Source: Corallococcus coralloides DSM 2259
GTDB lineage: Bacteria > Myxococcota > Myxococcia > Myxococcales > Myxococcaceae
DNA: 64,000 nucleotides
Assembly: GCF_000255295.1 (NCBI RefSeq)
Contig: NC_017030.1
Coordinates: 9,646,328 to 9,710,327 of the forward strand
Direction of reading: 5' to 3'
Below the pieces are notes generated by a model. The model saw only the letters and a program-made list of their open reading frames with translations, was not told the origin of the DNA and searched no databases. Position numbers and translations under genes: made by a program. Positions 1 to 8,640 of the stretch are shown here, piece after piece. Numbering within the stretch: the first letter of the stretch is position 1; the number at the start of each line of letters is the position of its first letter.

Positions 1-305
1 TAGCCGTAGAGCCGAGTGGGCGAGTCCAGCGGGCCCAGGTCACTCAACAGCATGCTCTCGACCCGGCCCTCGTACAGCGTGACGGGTTCGACGTCGCCCT
101 GGTTCACATCGAACTCGACGAGCGCGCCGGCCCCCACTGGCAGCCTCAGATAGCGCATCGCCTCGAGCGCTTCTTCCGAGCACCGCTCGGGTCCTGGAGT
201 CCCGTCGGCTCGAAGCGACACCCGGCCCATCGTCGAGCCCGCGCATCCCGAGGCCAGCACCGACAAGGCAAGACCGCACACATGTTCGAACTTCCTGGAG
301 ACCAT
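1..305 (-). CDS. Partial lipoprotein, myxobacterial unknown (3' end outside window)
   Basis: The frame starts with ATG at 305 and runs off the left edge, so only about 101 N-terminal residues are visible. Residues 1-17 are a lipoprotein signal ending in a lipobox (LASGC), so the mature protein should be lipid-anchored. The mature part contains an acidic stretch (PERCSEEALEAMRYLRLPVG) and no catalytic motif that I recognise. It starts 10 bp after the stop of the DUF2381 gene on the same strand, so the two are probably co-transcribed. The function is unknown. A downstream ATG near 279 in another frame is not used, because that frame lacks the lipoprotein signal. Confidence 0.75.
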   Translation of the reverse strand, partial: MVSRKFEHVCGLALSVLASGCAGSTMGRVSLRADGTPGPERCSEEALEAMRYLRLPVGAGALVEFDVNQGDVEPVTLYEGRVESMLLSDLGPLDSPTRLYG

Positions 306-315
306 TGCCCGGCTC

Positions 316-1239
316 TTACTCACGCACCAACTGGGGGTCCAACAGCACAGCGGCCAGGAGACGCCCATCGTGCTGGTAGACCTCCAGCGCCAGCTCCTCG
401 AACTTTCCCTCCGGGTTGAGGAACGCGCCGCGGTCCACCACGAACGCGATGGCACCTGTCTGGCCCACGGCGATCGACTCGCGTTCGGCCCGGATGGCCA
501 CGGTCTTCGGCGCGCGACTGGATGACGCGAAGAGCTTCGTCTGGGACAGGCGCCAGGTCCGACTTTCACTCTGATTCGTCACGCTGAGCATGACCGCCGC
601 TTTACCCTTGCCCGAATAGACCGTCATCGAGAGCTGGGCATCCACGTCATATCCACGCCACGTGTGCCGCCGCTTGAACGGCGTCTGCGCTGCCGCCCCC
701 GACACCAGTAGCGCGGCCAGCGCGTGGTCCGCGGAGGTCTCCTCTTCACGCAGCCGCGCGTTCTCCTGCTCCAAATCATTCTTCGCTCTGAGCGTGCGCG
801 ACAGGACGGAGACCAGAGCCTGATAGCTCTCCCGGTCCTTGAAGACGTCTACCTGCTGATCCGCCCTTCCCAACTCCTCCACGGGAGGTCTCAGCAAGAA
901 CGACATCGAGGTCCCATCCGCGAGCGTCACGAGCAGGGGAACGCTCTCATCCGGCCCCAGGGCACGGAGGGGCTCGATCACCACCCGCTTTCCCGCGACC
1001 AGCAGCGGCTCGAAACGCCCCTCCCATCCGAGCAGCTTCGTCTTCAGCGGGTCGCAGGGTTGCTCGAACCGGAGCACCGTGACGATCTGCCCCGCCACGT
1101 GGATGCGATGGGCCGCGTCGTCCGGGTGCTCGGACAGCACCAGGGACCGGACCTGAGCCCTCTCACGCGGTCCCGCCAGGGCAGGCGTGGCCACGAGGAC
1201 GAACAGGACAACGAACCAGCCAGGTAGGGCGTTCGGCAT
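316..1239 (-). CDS. DUF2381 family protein
   Basis: 307 aa. A cleavable signal peptide is evident (hydrophobic stretch about residues 8-21, then ALAGP). The body matches my recollection of DUF2381 (TIGR02268), a family largely restricted to Myxococcaceae, with a short coiled-coil-like stretch near residues 150-170 (LEQENARLREEE). These genes often sit beside lipoprotein or Ser/Thr kinase genes, and here a lipoprotein follows 10 bp downstream. Location is predicted as periplasmic or exported. The biochemical role of the family is not known. The start is the ATG at 1239, the only one that gives a complete signal peptide. Confidence 0.85.
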   Translation of the reverse strand: MPNALPGWFVVLFVLVATPALAGPRERAQVRSLVLSEHPDDAAHRIHVAGQIVTVLRFEQPCDPLKTKLLGWEGRFEPLLVAGKRVVIEPLRALGPDESVPLLVTLADGTSMSFLLRPPVEELGRADQQVDVFKDRESYQALVSVLSRTLRAKNDLEQENARLREEETSADHALAALLVSGAAAQTPFKRRHTWRGYDVDAQLSMTVYSGKGKAAVMLSVTNQSESRTWRLSQTKLFASSSRAPKTVAIRAERESIAVGQTGAIAFVVDRGAFLNPEGKFEELALEVYQHDGRLLAAVLLDPQLVRE

Positions 1240-1392
1240 CGAACCTGCACCCTACCCAAGCCGCCCATTTCACGCCAATCTTCCGGGCCGGGCACATATG
1301 CACCGGGCGACGTCCACGAACATGCAGCATCTGCTGACGGAACGCTCCGTTCACCCCTTCCCCAATCCACCCGCAACGCCCGGGAAAAGACG

Positions 1393-1863
1393 ATGAGCGG
1401 TGGGGATGCATGGCGGGGCAACATCAAGGCACGCCTGTACGAACGAGTCCGCACGCGCGGCTACGACTCACTGACCGCCTTTGCCGAAGCACGCCCTACC
1501 GCCTCACTGGTGGCGTTGGCCGAGGAACTTGGGGCGGACGACGTCGCCGGGGTGCAGGTATTCAGCGGTTTGGTGGCGGAAGCGGAGCACAGCAAACAGC
1601 TCACACGACTGGTGCGCGGACAGTTCGTGCGCGAGCTGTATGCGTGTCTCCCCAACGGCTGGCCGTCCGTGTTGAATGACGATGCTCGGCTGGAGGTTGC
1701 CATCGCGCTCGGTCATTGGTTTGCCCACACCCCAGAAACGCACAAGGAGCGCGTTGACCGGGCCGGCGATGCGCTCCTCGCCCATCCGCCACCGCCCGGC
1801 TGGCAACCGCTCAGTCCCGACGACGAACTGCTCCGCACGCTCCTACCCGACGAGGAAGCCTGA
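1393..1863 (+). CDS. Hypothetical protein, 156 aa
   Basis: Soluble, predicted cytoplasmic protein starting at ATG 1393, divergent from the DUF2381 gene. The sequence is mainly alpha-helical and charged. Landmarks are an N-terminal WRGNIKARLYERVRTRGYDS and a C-terminal acidic tail (PDDELLRTLLPDEEA). No signal peptide, membrane segment, metal site or nucleotide-binding motif is visible. I do not recognise a characterised family. The regular codon use and absence of competing frames support it as a real gene, and it looks like a lineage-specific myxobacterial protein. It ends 42 bp before the stop of the convergent qorB-like gene. Confidence 0.75.
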   Translation: MSGGDAWRGNIKARLYERVRTRGYDSLTAFAEARPTASLVALAEELGADDVAGVQVFSGLVAEAEHSKQLTRLVRGQFVRELYACLPNGWPSVLNDDARLEVAIALGHWFAHTPETHKERVDRAGDALLAHPPPPGWQPLSPDDELLRTLLPDEEA

Positions 1864-1905
1864 CCCGCGAAGTAGCTTCGCGGGCCAGGGGGCGCCACCC
1901 GAACC

Positions 1906-2763
1906 TCACCCCTGCTTCAGCGCCGCGCCAATCGCGTTCCCGAACGGCGCCGTCGGCCGGCCGATAAGACGGCTCAGCGTGCGGCTGGTGTCGTTCAGCT
2001 CCCCGCGCGACAGGCCCGCGTCCGCGTCCGCCAGCGTGTCCGCGAAGGGCTTGGGCACGCCCACCCCCTGGAGCGCCGCGGAGAACTCCGCCACCGGCAG
2101 GTCCACGTACTTCACCGGCTTGCCCGACTGGCGCGACAGCTCCGCCACGTACTCCGGCAGGCTGAAGCTCGCGTCTCCCGCCAGCTCGTACACCTGGTTC
2201 TCGTGGCCCGTGCCCGTCAGCACCGCCACCGCCGCGTCCGCGTACTCCTGACGCGTCGCCGTGGCCACCCGGCCGTCCTTCGCGCTGCCCTGCACCACGC
2301 CGTACTGGAGCGCCGGCGCGATGTGCTCCGTGTAGTTCTCCACGTACCAACCATTGCGCAGGAACACGTACGGGATGCCCGAGGCGCGGATGGCCTCCTC
2401 CGTCGCCTTGTGCTCCCCTGCCAGCGACAGGCCGCTCTTGTCCGCGAACAGGATGCTCGTGTAGGCCAGCAGCTTCACGCCCGCCTTCTTCGCCGCCTCA
2501 ATCACCGCCGAGTGCTGCGGGAAGCGCTTCCCCACCTCGTTCGCGGAGATGAGCAGCACCGTGTCTCCCTTCCCGAACGCCCCGCTCAGCGTCTCCGGAC
2601 GGTCGTAGTCCACCTTGCGCACCTGCACGCCGCGCGCGGCCCAGGCCTTCGCCTTGTCCGGATTGCGCACCGCCACCGCCACCTGCTCCGCCGGCACCTT
2701 CTTCAGCAACCCCTCCACGACGAACTGGCCCAGCTTCCCCGAGGCTCCCGTGACCACGAACAT
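1906..2763 (-). CDS. NmrA-like SDR, NAD(P)H:quinone oxidoreductase type 2 (QorB/YtfG-like)
   Basis: 285 aa with an N-terminal Rossmann motif (VTGASGKLGQFV, about residues 4-15). The atypical-SDR/NmrA layout matches E. coli QorB (QOR2), including the LRNGWYVENY segment near residue 148, which in this family lies by the substrate/nicotinamide pocket. Predicted activity is two-electron reduction of quinones with NADPH, in the cytosol. It is transcribed divergently from an HxlR-type regulator (start-to-start 107 bp) across a region with a strong inverted repeat. The same pairing is known for QorA/QorR-type redox switches, which suggests control by that regulator. Length is normal for the family. 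The true substrate is not shown by sequence. Confidence 0.88.
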   Translation of the reverse strand: MFVVTGASGKLGQFVVEGLLKKVPAEQVAVAVRNPDKAKAWAARGVQVRKVDYDRPETLSGAFGKGDTVLLISANEVGKRFPQHSAVIEAAKKAGVKLLAYTSILFADKSGLSLAGEHKATEEAIRASGIPYVFLRNGWYVENYTEHIAPALQYGVVQGSAKDGRVATATRQEYADAAVAVLTGTGHENQVYELAGDASFSLPEYVAELSRQSGKPVKYVDLPVAEFSAALQGVGVPKPFADTLADADAGLSRGELNDTSRTLSRLIGRPTAPFGNAIGAALKQG

Positions 2764-2825
2764 GGCTCCGCCCTTTCCTTCCCGCGCTCCAGGCGCGAAA
2801 TCGAACTGGGCTTACCGTAACGGGG

Positions 2826-2846
2826 GTACTCACTTTTCGTAAGTAC
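2826..2846. promoter_or_regulatory. Candidate HxlR operator between qorB-like and hxlR-type genes
   Basis: A 21-bp inverted repeat with arms GTACTCAC and GTAAGTAC around TTTTC (7 of 8 positions symmetric). Related half-sites lie close by: TTACCGTAA at 2814-2822, itself a symmetric TTAC-N-GTAA, and GGTAAGTG at 2856-2863. The cluster fills the 107-bp divergent promoter region. HxlR-family repressors bind such symmetric sites next to their own gene, so autoregulation and control of the reductase gene is the natural inference. Confidence 0.65.
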
Positions 2847-2870
2847 GCACCTCATGGTAAGTGTCACGTC

Positions 2871-3281
2871 ATGAAGGCAAGCAAGGGCAGTCCATTGCTG
2901 GAGAAGGTGAAGCAGCGCGGGGACCTGTACGCGGCGGCGTGTCCCTCGCGCGGCGTCCTGGAGCACGTCACCAGCCAGTGGGGCGTGCTGGTGCTCGTCG
3001 CGCTCAAGGAGGAAGGCACCCACCGCTTCAGCGAGCTGCGCCGCAAGGTGGGCGGGGTCAGCGAGAAGATGCTCGCCCAGACACTCCAGGCCCTGGAACA
3101 GGACGGCTTCGTGCACCGGGAAGCCCACCCCGTGATTCCTCCCCACGTGGACTACAGCCTCACGCCCCTGGGCGAAGAGGTCGCCGTCCACGTGGAGGCG
3201 CTGACCACCTGGATCGAGGACAACGTGGCCCGCGTGATGTCCGCCCGCACCAAGGCCCCGCCCCGCAAGAAGGCCTCCTGA
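2871..3281 (+). CDS. HxlR family winged-helix transcriptional regulator
   Basis: 136 aa, a single HxlR (DUF24) winged-helix domain. The N-terminal Cys in ACPSRGVLEHVTSQWGVLVL is the conserved CP motif, which in QorR and HypR senses thiol-reactive compounds. The recognition part is FSELRRKVGGVSEKMLAQTL, and the wing carries the typical YSLTPLGEEV. The gene is divergent from the QorB-like reductase with a GTAC(C/T)TAC-type palindrome between them. A quinone/diamide-responsive repressor of the reductase is likely by analogy with QorR. The C-terminus ends in a basic tail (TKAPPRKKAS). The start at ATG 2871 fits the family length. Confidence 0.92.
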   Translation: MKASKGSPLLEKVKQRGDLYAAACPSRGVLEHVTSQWGVLVLVALKEEGTHRFSELRRKVGGVSEKMLAQTLQALEQDGFVHREAHPVIPPHVDYSLTPLGEEVAVHVEALTTWIEDNVARVMSARTKAPPRKKAS

Positions 3282-3375
3282 GCAGCCCCGGGGCAGCCCC
3301 GCGCCTCCTTGCCCGGGTGCCCTCCAGCGGGACGAACGGGAGCGAAGGGAACAGGCCCGCGTTAAGACTGCTCCC

Positions 3376-4566
3376 GTGCCCGCCGACACCCCGCTCAAGG
3401 TCCGCATTCTCGATACCATCCGCGATGTCCCGGCCGCCCAATGGGACGCCCTGGTCGCCGACGGCGCGCCCCCCTTCGTGCGCCACGCGTGGCTGTCCGC
3501 CATGGAGGAGAGCGGCAGCGCCACCGAGGACACCGGCTGGGCCCCGCACCACCTGACGCTGTGGCGGGGTAGGAAGCTCGTCGCCGCCGCGCCCGCCTAT
3601 CTCAAGTTCCACAGCATGGGCGAGTACATCTACGACTTCGGCTGGGCCAACGCCGCCGCCCAGCTGGGCGTGGAGTACTACCCGAAGCTGCTCGTGGGCG
3701 GCCCCCTGTCCCCCGCCACCGTGCCGCGCTTCCTCACCGCCCCCGGAGAGGACGCCGCGCTCTTGCGCCGAGCGCTCCTCCAGGCCGCCGTGGAGACCGC
3801 CCAGGCCCAGGACTGCTCCGGCGTGCACGTGCTCTACCCCACGGATGAAGAGGCGGACTTCCTGGAGGAGGCTGGGCTCGCGCGCCGGATCACCCTCCAG
3901 TTCCATTGGAAGAACCCGGGCTACCAGCGCTACGACGACTACCTGGCCCGCTTCGACTCCAAGCGCCGCAACCAGCTCAAGCGCGAGCGCGCCGCCGCGG
4001 CCACGCAGGGCATCCAGCTGCGCACCGTGCGCGGGGCGGACCTGACACAGGAGCACGCCCAGCGCGCGTACACCTTCTACACCTCCACCTGCGAGCGCCA
4101 CGCCTGGGGTCAGGTGCAGCTCACCCCGGGCTTCTTCGAGCGCGTCTTCCGCGACCTGCCCGACACCGTGGAGATGGTGGAGGCGGTGAAGGACGGGAAG
4201 GTCATCGCCGGGGCCTTCAACCTGGCCACGCCGGAGCGGCTCTACGGCCGCTACTGGGGCTGCACGGAGGAGCACCCCTTCCTGCACTTCAACGTCTGCC
4301 TGTATCACTCCGTGGACGACTGCATCCGTTCGGGCCGCAAGGTGTTCGAACCCGGCGCGGGCGGCGAGCACAAGGTGTCCCGCGGCTTCGAGCCCACCGC
4401 CGTGCACAGCGCCCACCTGATTTTCGACAAGCGCCTGGACAAGGCCGTGCGGAGCTTCCTGCGCATGGAGCACGCGCGGCTGGCACCCGCCGTGGAAGAG
4501 GCGGAGCGCATCTGCGGCCTCAAGCCGTGGGCCTCCAACCCGGCCCCTGGGTCCACCGGCACCTGA
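3376..4566 (+). CDS. COG3146 / DUF482 GNAT-like acyltransferase (peptidogalycan biosynthesis family)
   Basis: 396 aa, GTG start. The family is recognised from the double GNAT-like layout of COG3146 proteins: N-terminal WDALVADGAPPFVRHAWL, central FDSKRRNQLKRERAAA (about residues 195-210), and C-terminal GAFNLATPERLYGRYWGC followed by FNVCLYHSVDDCI and FEPGAGGEHKVSRGF. The fold resembles FemAB/GNAT N-acyltransferases. The substrate is unknown and the peptidogalycan name is historical. No signal peptide is present, so it is predicted cytoplasmic. It stands as a single gene between the regulator and the SUFU protein. Family assignment is firm and function is inferred. Confidence 0.88.
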   Translation: MPADTPLKVRILDTIRDVPAAQWDALVADGAPPFVRHAWLSAMEESGSATEDTGWAPHHLTLWRGRKLVAAAPAYLKFHSMGEYIYDFGWANAAAQLGVEYYPKLLVGGPLSPATVPRFLTAPGEDAALLRRALLQAAVETAQAQDCSGVHVLYPTDEEADFLEEAGLARRITLQFHWKNPGYQRYDDYLARFDSKRRNQLKRERAAAATQGIQLRTVRGADLTQEHAQRAYTFYTSTCERHAWGQVQLTPGFFERVFRDLPDTVEMVEAVKDGKVIAGAFNLATPERLYGRYWGCTEEHPFLHFNVCLYHSVDDCIRSGRKVFEPGAGGEHKVSRGFEPTAVHSAHLIFDKRLDKAVRSFLRMEHARLAPAVEEAERICGLKPWASNPAPGSTGT

Positions 4567-4661
4567 AAAACCTGAACGTCTGTCCGCCAGCCCACCGGAC
4601 AGTGGGCATCCGGGCTCGGTTCAAGTTGTGAAATCGGGGTGAACCTCTAGAGTCCGCCCTC

Positions 4662-5357
4662 ATGAAAGTCCCGGAGACAGAGGAAGACTTCATCCAGTGG
4701 TACGAAGACTGCTGGGCGGACCGCGACGAGGTGGAGTACCCGAAGCTGTTCGGTGCCATCCGCGAGGAGGTGGACCTCCTGGAGGGCACCGGCGTGCTGG
4801 AGGGGTGGCTGGAGAGCGAGCTGGCCCAGGGAACGGAGATGGATCCGAACTGGCTGCCCATGGGCGTGCGCGTGGCGCCTCCCAGCCCGGAGCACCCGTA
4901 CTGGACCTACGTGACCAGCGGCCTGTCCAACCCCTTCACGGTGGCCCCCGGCGAGGACCTGCCGGACGACGCCCGCAGCGGCCTGGGCTACGAGATGGTC
5001 ATCCACACGCCCGAGGAGGAGCGCTGGCCGATTCTGCGCCTCCTGGACATGATGGCCTACAACCTCGTGTGCGCGCGGCTGTTCGCCATGGGGCACCGCT
5101 ACCCGGTGGACGGCACGCTCACCGGCGGTGAGACGAAGCTCGCGGGCTTCGTGTTCGTGAAGGACGCCAACCGCCCCAGCCACTTCACCCTGCCCAGCGG
5201 CCAGGTGGAGCTGCTCACGCTGGTGGGCGTGACGAAGAACGAGATGGCCTTCGCGCGCTCCAACGGCATGGACAGCCTGCTGAAGAAGCTGGCCGACCCC
5301 GCGAACCCCACCACCGCGTACATCACGCGGCCGGAGCGCGACGAGGTGAAGCTGTAG
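4662..5357 (+). CDS. Suppressor-of-fused (SUFU) domain protein
   Basis: 231 aa. The C-terminal two thirds (from about residue 70) match the SUFU domain pattern (PYWTYVTSGLSNPF, GYEMVIHTPEEERWPILRLL, FTLPSGQVELLTLVGVTKNE). The N-terminal 60 residues are acidic and helical. Bacterial SUFU proteins are common in polymorphic-toxin immunity sets and as stand-alone cytosolic proteins. No toxin gene lies next to it here, so immunity is only a possibility. It has no signal peptide. ATG at 4662 is the only in-frame start with the full N-terminal extension. Confidence 0.82.
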   Translation: MKVPETEEDFIQWYEDCWADRDEVEYPKLFGAIREEVDLLEGTGVLEGWLESELAQGTEMDPNWLPMGVRVAPPSPEHPYWTYVTSGLSNPFTVAPGEDLPDDARSGLGYEMVIHTPEEERWPILRLLDMMAYNLVCARLFAMGHRYPVDGTLTGGETKLAGFVFVKDANRPSHFTLPSGQVELLTLVGVTKNEMAFARSNGMDSLLKKLADPANPTTAYITRPERDEVKL

Positions 5358-5382
5358 TTCCCACGCTCTCTCGCCGCCCGCG

Positions 5383-7368
5383 CTAACCGGCGCGCGGCGG
5401 CGAGGACTCCACCAGCGAGTGCAAGAGGCCCGGCTCGAAGGGCTTCTCGATGCGCGGCAGCGGCACGGCCTGGAGGAAGGCGCGGGCGCGCTCCGTGAAG
5501 CTGCCGCCCGTCATGAACACGAAGCGCGACAGGAGCTCCGGCCGGCGCCGCGACAGCTCCGCGTGCACGTCCATGCCGGTGAGGTCCGCCATCATCAGGT
5601 CGCAGAAGACGCGGTCGAAGGCGTCGTCCTGCTCCAGCAGCGCCAGCGCCTCCCGGCCGCTGTGCGCCACCACCACGTCATGCTGCCGGCCGAGGATGCG
5701 CCGGAGCACCGAGGTGAGCTGAGGCTCGTCGTCCACCACCAGCACGCGCTTGCGGCAAGGCCCGTCATCCGCGCGCACCGCGGGGACGACCGGGTGCACG
5801 ATGGGCTCCAAGACGGGCAGCCGCACCTGGAAGGTGCTGCCCAGACCGGGGATGCTGGTGGCCGTCAGTTCGCCGTGCATGCTGCGCACGAGCCCCAGGC
5901 AGATGGACAGCCCCAGGCCGCTGCCCTCCCCCACGGGACGCGTGGTGAAGAACGGCTCGAAGGCGCGCTGGAGCACCTCCGGCGTCATGCCCAGGCCGGT
6001 GTCGGACACCTCCGCCAGCACCCACGCGCCCTCGCGGCGGGTGGTGAGCGTCACGCGGTGCCGGTCGAAGGCGCCGGCGGGGATGGCGTGCGCGGCGTTG
6101 ATGAGCAGGTGGAGGAACACCTGTCCCAGGCGCGCCTCGTGCGCCAGCGCGGGCGGCACCTGGCCGAAGTGGCGCTCCACCTGGGCGCGGCTGCGCAGGT
6201 GGGTCATCGCCATGGAGATGCCGAACTCCAGCGCCGCGTGCACGTCCACGGGCCCCAGGCGCAGCTCGTCCGCGCGGGCGAAGGTCTGCAGGTCGCGCAC
6301 GATGACGCGAATGCGCTCCGCGCCCTCCTTCGCCTCGCGCAGCGCCTCCAGCGCCTCGCCCACCGCGTCCTGGAGCCCCGGGCGGCGGGCGAGCGGCGTG
6401 AGCTGCTCCACCGCGAACTGGAGGTTGCCGGCGACGTAGGACAGGGGGTTGTTGATTTCGTGGCCCACGCCCGCGGCCAGCTGGCCCGCCATGGCCAGCT
6501 TCTCCGACTGCATCAGCCGCTCGCGCGCGGCCATCAGCTCGTGCGTGCGGCGCTGGGCCAGGGCCTCCGCCTCCAGGCGGCCGGAGTGCTCGCGGGCGAG
6601 CAGCGCGTCGCGCTCCGCCTGCACGCGCTTCTTGTCGGTGATGTCGCGCGCGTAGGTGGAGATGTTCCGGCCGCTGGACCAGGCGTGCACCTCGTGCCAG
6701 CGGTCCCTGCCGGTGCGCACCTCGAAGAGGCGGTAGCTCTCCTCGGAGGCCACCTCGCGCATCATGCGCTCGAACGGGGTGCCGCACAGCTCCGGGCACG
6801 CCTCCCACAGCACGCGGCGGAAGAGCTCCTCCTGGGAGCGGTTGGTGAGCGCGGCCGCGTTGCGGTTCACGTAGGTGAGGCGCCAGTCCGTGTCCACGGT
6901 GAAGAAGGCGTCCGGCATGCTCTCCAGCACGTCGCGCACCCAGTCCAGCGTCTCGCGCAGCCCCTCCTCCACCCGCTGGGCGCTGGTGATGTCACGAAGG
7001 CGCAACAGCACCCCGTCCCGCAGCGGCACCGCCGTGCCCTGCAGCAGCACCTCCCCTTCGGTGAAGTGGTCCGCGTGCGGCCGGCCGGACTCCACCACCT
7101 GGCGCAGGAGGTCCAGGCGGCCGGCGATGCCCCCCTTCGAGGACACCTCGCCCAGGCGCCGGCCCCGCAGGTACTCCGGCCCCCGGCCCAGCGCGCGCGC
7201 CGCGGCGGGGTTCGCCCACAGCCACTCGAAGTCCAGGATGGCCCCGCCCGGAGAGCGCACGGCGCGCAGCACCATGCACGCCTCGGGGTGTTCGCGCTCG
7301 GCCTCCTCCAACGCGGCCAGGAACGCATCCGGGAGCGGAAGGGCCACGGTCGTATCGGTCGCGGACAT
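5383..7368 (-). CDS. Hybrid PAS histidine kinase with C-terminal receiver domain
   Basis: About 661 aa from ATG 7368, which is preceded by GAGGAGCC. An upstream in-frame ATG at 7443 would add 25 residues without a ribosome site. Order: PAS-like domain (about 25-125), second PAS (about 135-250), short coiled coil, HisKA with the phospho-acceptor in GVGHEINNPLSYVAGN, HATPase_c with the N box (LLINAAHAIPAG), G1 (DTGLGM), F box and G2 (GEGSGLGLSI), then a receiver (VLVVDDEP, acceptor Asp in FCDLMMADL). No membrane segments, so it is a cytosolic sensor. The kinase is of the NtrB-like GHEINNPL subtype. The signal is unknown. It ends 25 bp from the convergent SUFU gene. Confidence 0.93.
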   Translation of the reverse strand: MSATDTTVALPLPDAFLAALEEAEREHPEACMVLRAVRSPGGAILDFEWLWANPAAARALGRGPEYLRGRRLGEVSSKGGIAGRLDLLRQVVESGRPHADHFTEGEVLLQGTAVPLRDGVLLRLRDITSAQRVEEGLRETLDWVRDVLESMPDAFFTVDTDWRLTYVNRNAAALTNRSQEELFRRVLWEACPELCGTPFERMMREVASEESYRLFEVRTGRDRWHEVHAWSSGRNISTYARDITDKKRVQAERDALLAREHSGRLEAEALAQRRTHELMAARERLMQSEKLAMAGQLAAGVGHEINNPLSYVAGNLQFAVEQLTPLARRPGLQDAVGEALEALREAKEGAERIRVIVRDLQTFARADELRLGPVDVHAALEFGISMAMTHLRSRAQVERHFGQVPPALAHEARLGQVFLHLLINAAHAIPAGAFDRHRVTLTTRREGAWVLAEVSDTGLGMTPEVLQRAFEPFFTTRPVGEGSGLGLSICLGLVRSMHGELTATSIPGLGSTFQVRLPVLEPIVHPVVPAVRADDGPCRKRVLVVDDEPQLTSVLRRILGRQHDVVVAHSGREALALLEQDDAFDRVFCDLMMADLTGMDVHAELSRRRPELLSRFVFMTGGSFTERARAFLQAVPLPRIEKPFEPGLLHSLVESSPPRAG

Positions 7369-7565
7369 CCGGCTCCTCGCGGCCCAGGCACTGCCCAACC
7401 CCCGGGAAGCCCGTATGTCGCCACGAATCGCACGGCGGCTCAAGCCAGCCCCAGTCTTCGTATCTTTCTTAACCTTCTCGAATTACAGACGCGTGAGAGT
7501 GAAAGCCGGAAGGAAAGGAAAGACTCCCCTCCGGACCGGAACGTCGGCCACACTCGTGCCTGCCC

Positions 7566-8636
7566 ATGCGCTCTACCCTCATCACGCACGTCGCGTTCGA
7601 ACCGCTGCACCTGTCCCTGACGGAGCCCTTCGCCATCGCCACCGGCGCGCAGCTGGCGGCGGAGAACGTGCTCGTGCGCGTGACGCTCGCGGACGGCACC
7701 GTGGGGTTGGGCGAGGCGGCGCCCTTCACGGCGGTGAGCGGAGAGACGCAGGTCAGCACGCTCGCCTCCTTGGAGCCGGTGCGCGAGCTGCTCGTGGGCC
7801 GCGACGCCCAGGAGTGGCGGCCGGCGTCGGAGGCGCTGGGGGATGCGCTGGCGCTGGCGCCGGCCGCGCGGTGTGGCGTGGAGATCGCGCTCCTGGACGC
7901 GCTCACGCGGCACCACCGCATCCCCATGTACGCCTTCTTCGGCGGGGCGGGGACGTCGCTGGACATCGACATGACGGTCACGGCCGGAGACGTGACGCAC
8001 GCGGTGGCGTCGACGCGGGCCATCCTGGGGCGGGGCATCGACACGGTGAAGGTGAAGGTCGGCGCGCTGGACCCGGACGCGGACGCGGCGCGGCTCGTGG
8101 CCATCCACCAGGAGGCCCCGAAGGCGCGGCTCATCGCGGACGCGAACGGGGGCTATGACGTGGCGGAGGCGCTGGCGTTCCTCAAGGAGCTGGAGCGCGC
8201 GGAGGTGCCGCTGTCGCTGTTCGAGCAGCCGGTGGCCGACGTCGCGGGGCTCGCGGAGGTGACGCAACGCTCGCGGGTGTCGGTGTGCGCGGACGAGTCG
8301 GCGCGCTCGGTGAAGGACGTGCTGCGGCTCATCCGAGAGAACGCGTGCCACGGCATCAACATCAAGACGATGAAGTGCGGGATGGTGGACGCGGTGACGA
8401 TGTGGAGCCTGGCCCGCGCGGCGGGGCTGGAGCTGATGGTGGGCGGGATGGTGGAGAGCGTGCTCGCGATGACCGCGTCCGCGCACCTGGCCGCGGGGCT
8501 GGGCGGCTTCAGCTACGCGGACCTGGACACGCCGCTGTTCATCGCGAACCACCCGTTCCAGGGCGGCGGCCGGTACGAGGGCTCGCGGCTGACCCTGGAC
8601 CCGGACGCGCTGGGGCACGGCGTCACGCTGCGCTGA
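7566..8636 (+). CDS. Enolase-superfamily dipeptide epimerase / cycloisomerase
   Basis: 356 aa, muconate-lactonizing-enzyme subgroup. Visible catalytic features are the KVKVG lysine pair (about residue 160), three metal ligands in series (LIADANGGY Asp, FEQPV Glu, CADES Asp) and the distal lysines in NIKTMKCGM (about 265). The lid domain is N-terminal (TEPFAIATG). This pattern fits L-Ala-D/L-Glu (dipeptide) epimerases, which recycle murein peptides, but o-succinylbenzoate synthase or cycloisomerase relatives share it. The DxD specificity signature cannot be judged by eye. Cytosolic. Convergent with the S41 protease gene, 4 bp between stops. Confidence 0.87.
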   Translation: MRSTLITHVAFEPLHLSLTEPFAIATGAQLAAENVLVRVTLADGTVGLGEAAPFTAVSGETQVSTLASLEPVRELLVGRDAQEWRPASEALGDALALAPAARCGVEIALLDALTRHHRIPMYAFFGGAGTSLDIDMTVTAGDVTHAVASTRAILGRGIDTVKVKVGALDPDADAARLVAIHQEAPKARLIADANGGYDVAEALAFLKELERAEVPLSLFEQPVADVAGLAEVTQRSRVSVCADESARSVKDVLRLIRENACHGINIKTMKCGMVDAVTMWSLARAAGLELMVGGMVESVLAMTASAHLAAGLGGFSYADLDTPLFIANHPFQGGGRYEGSRLTLDPDALGHGVTLR

Positions 8637-8640
8637 GCCT

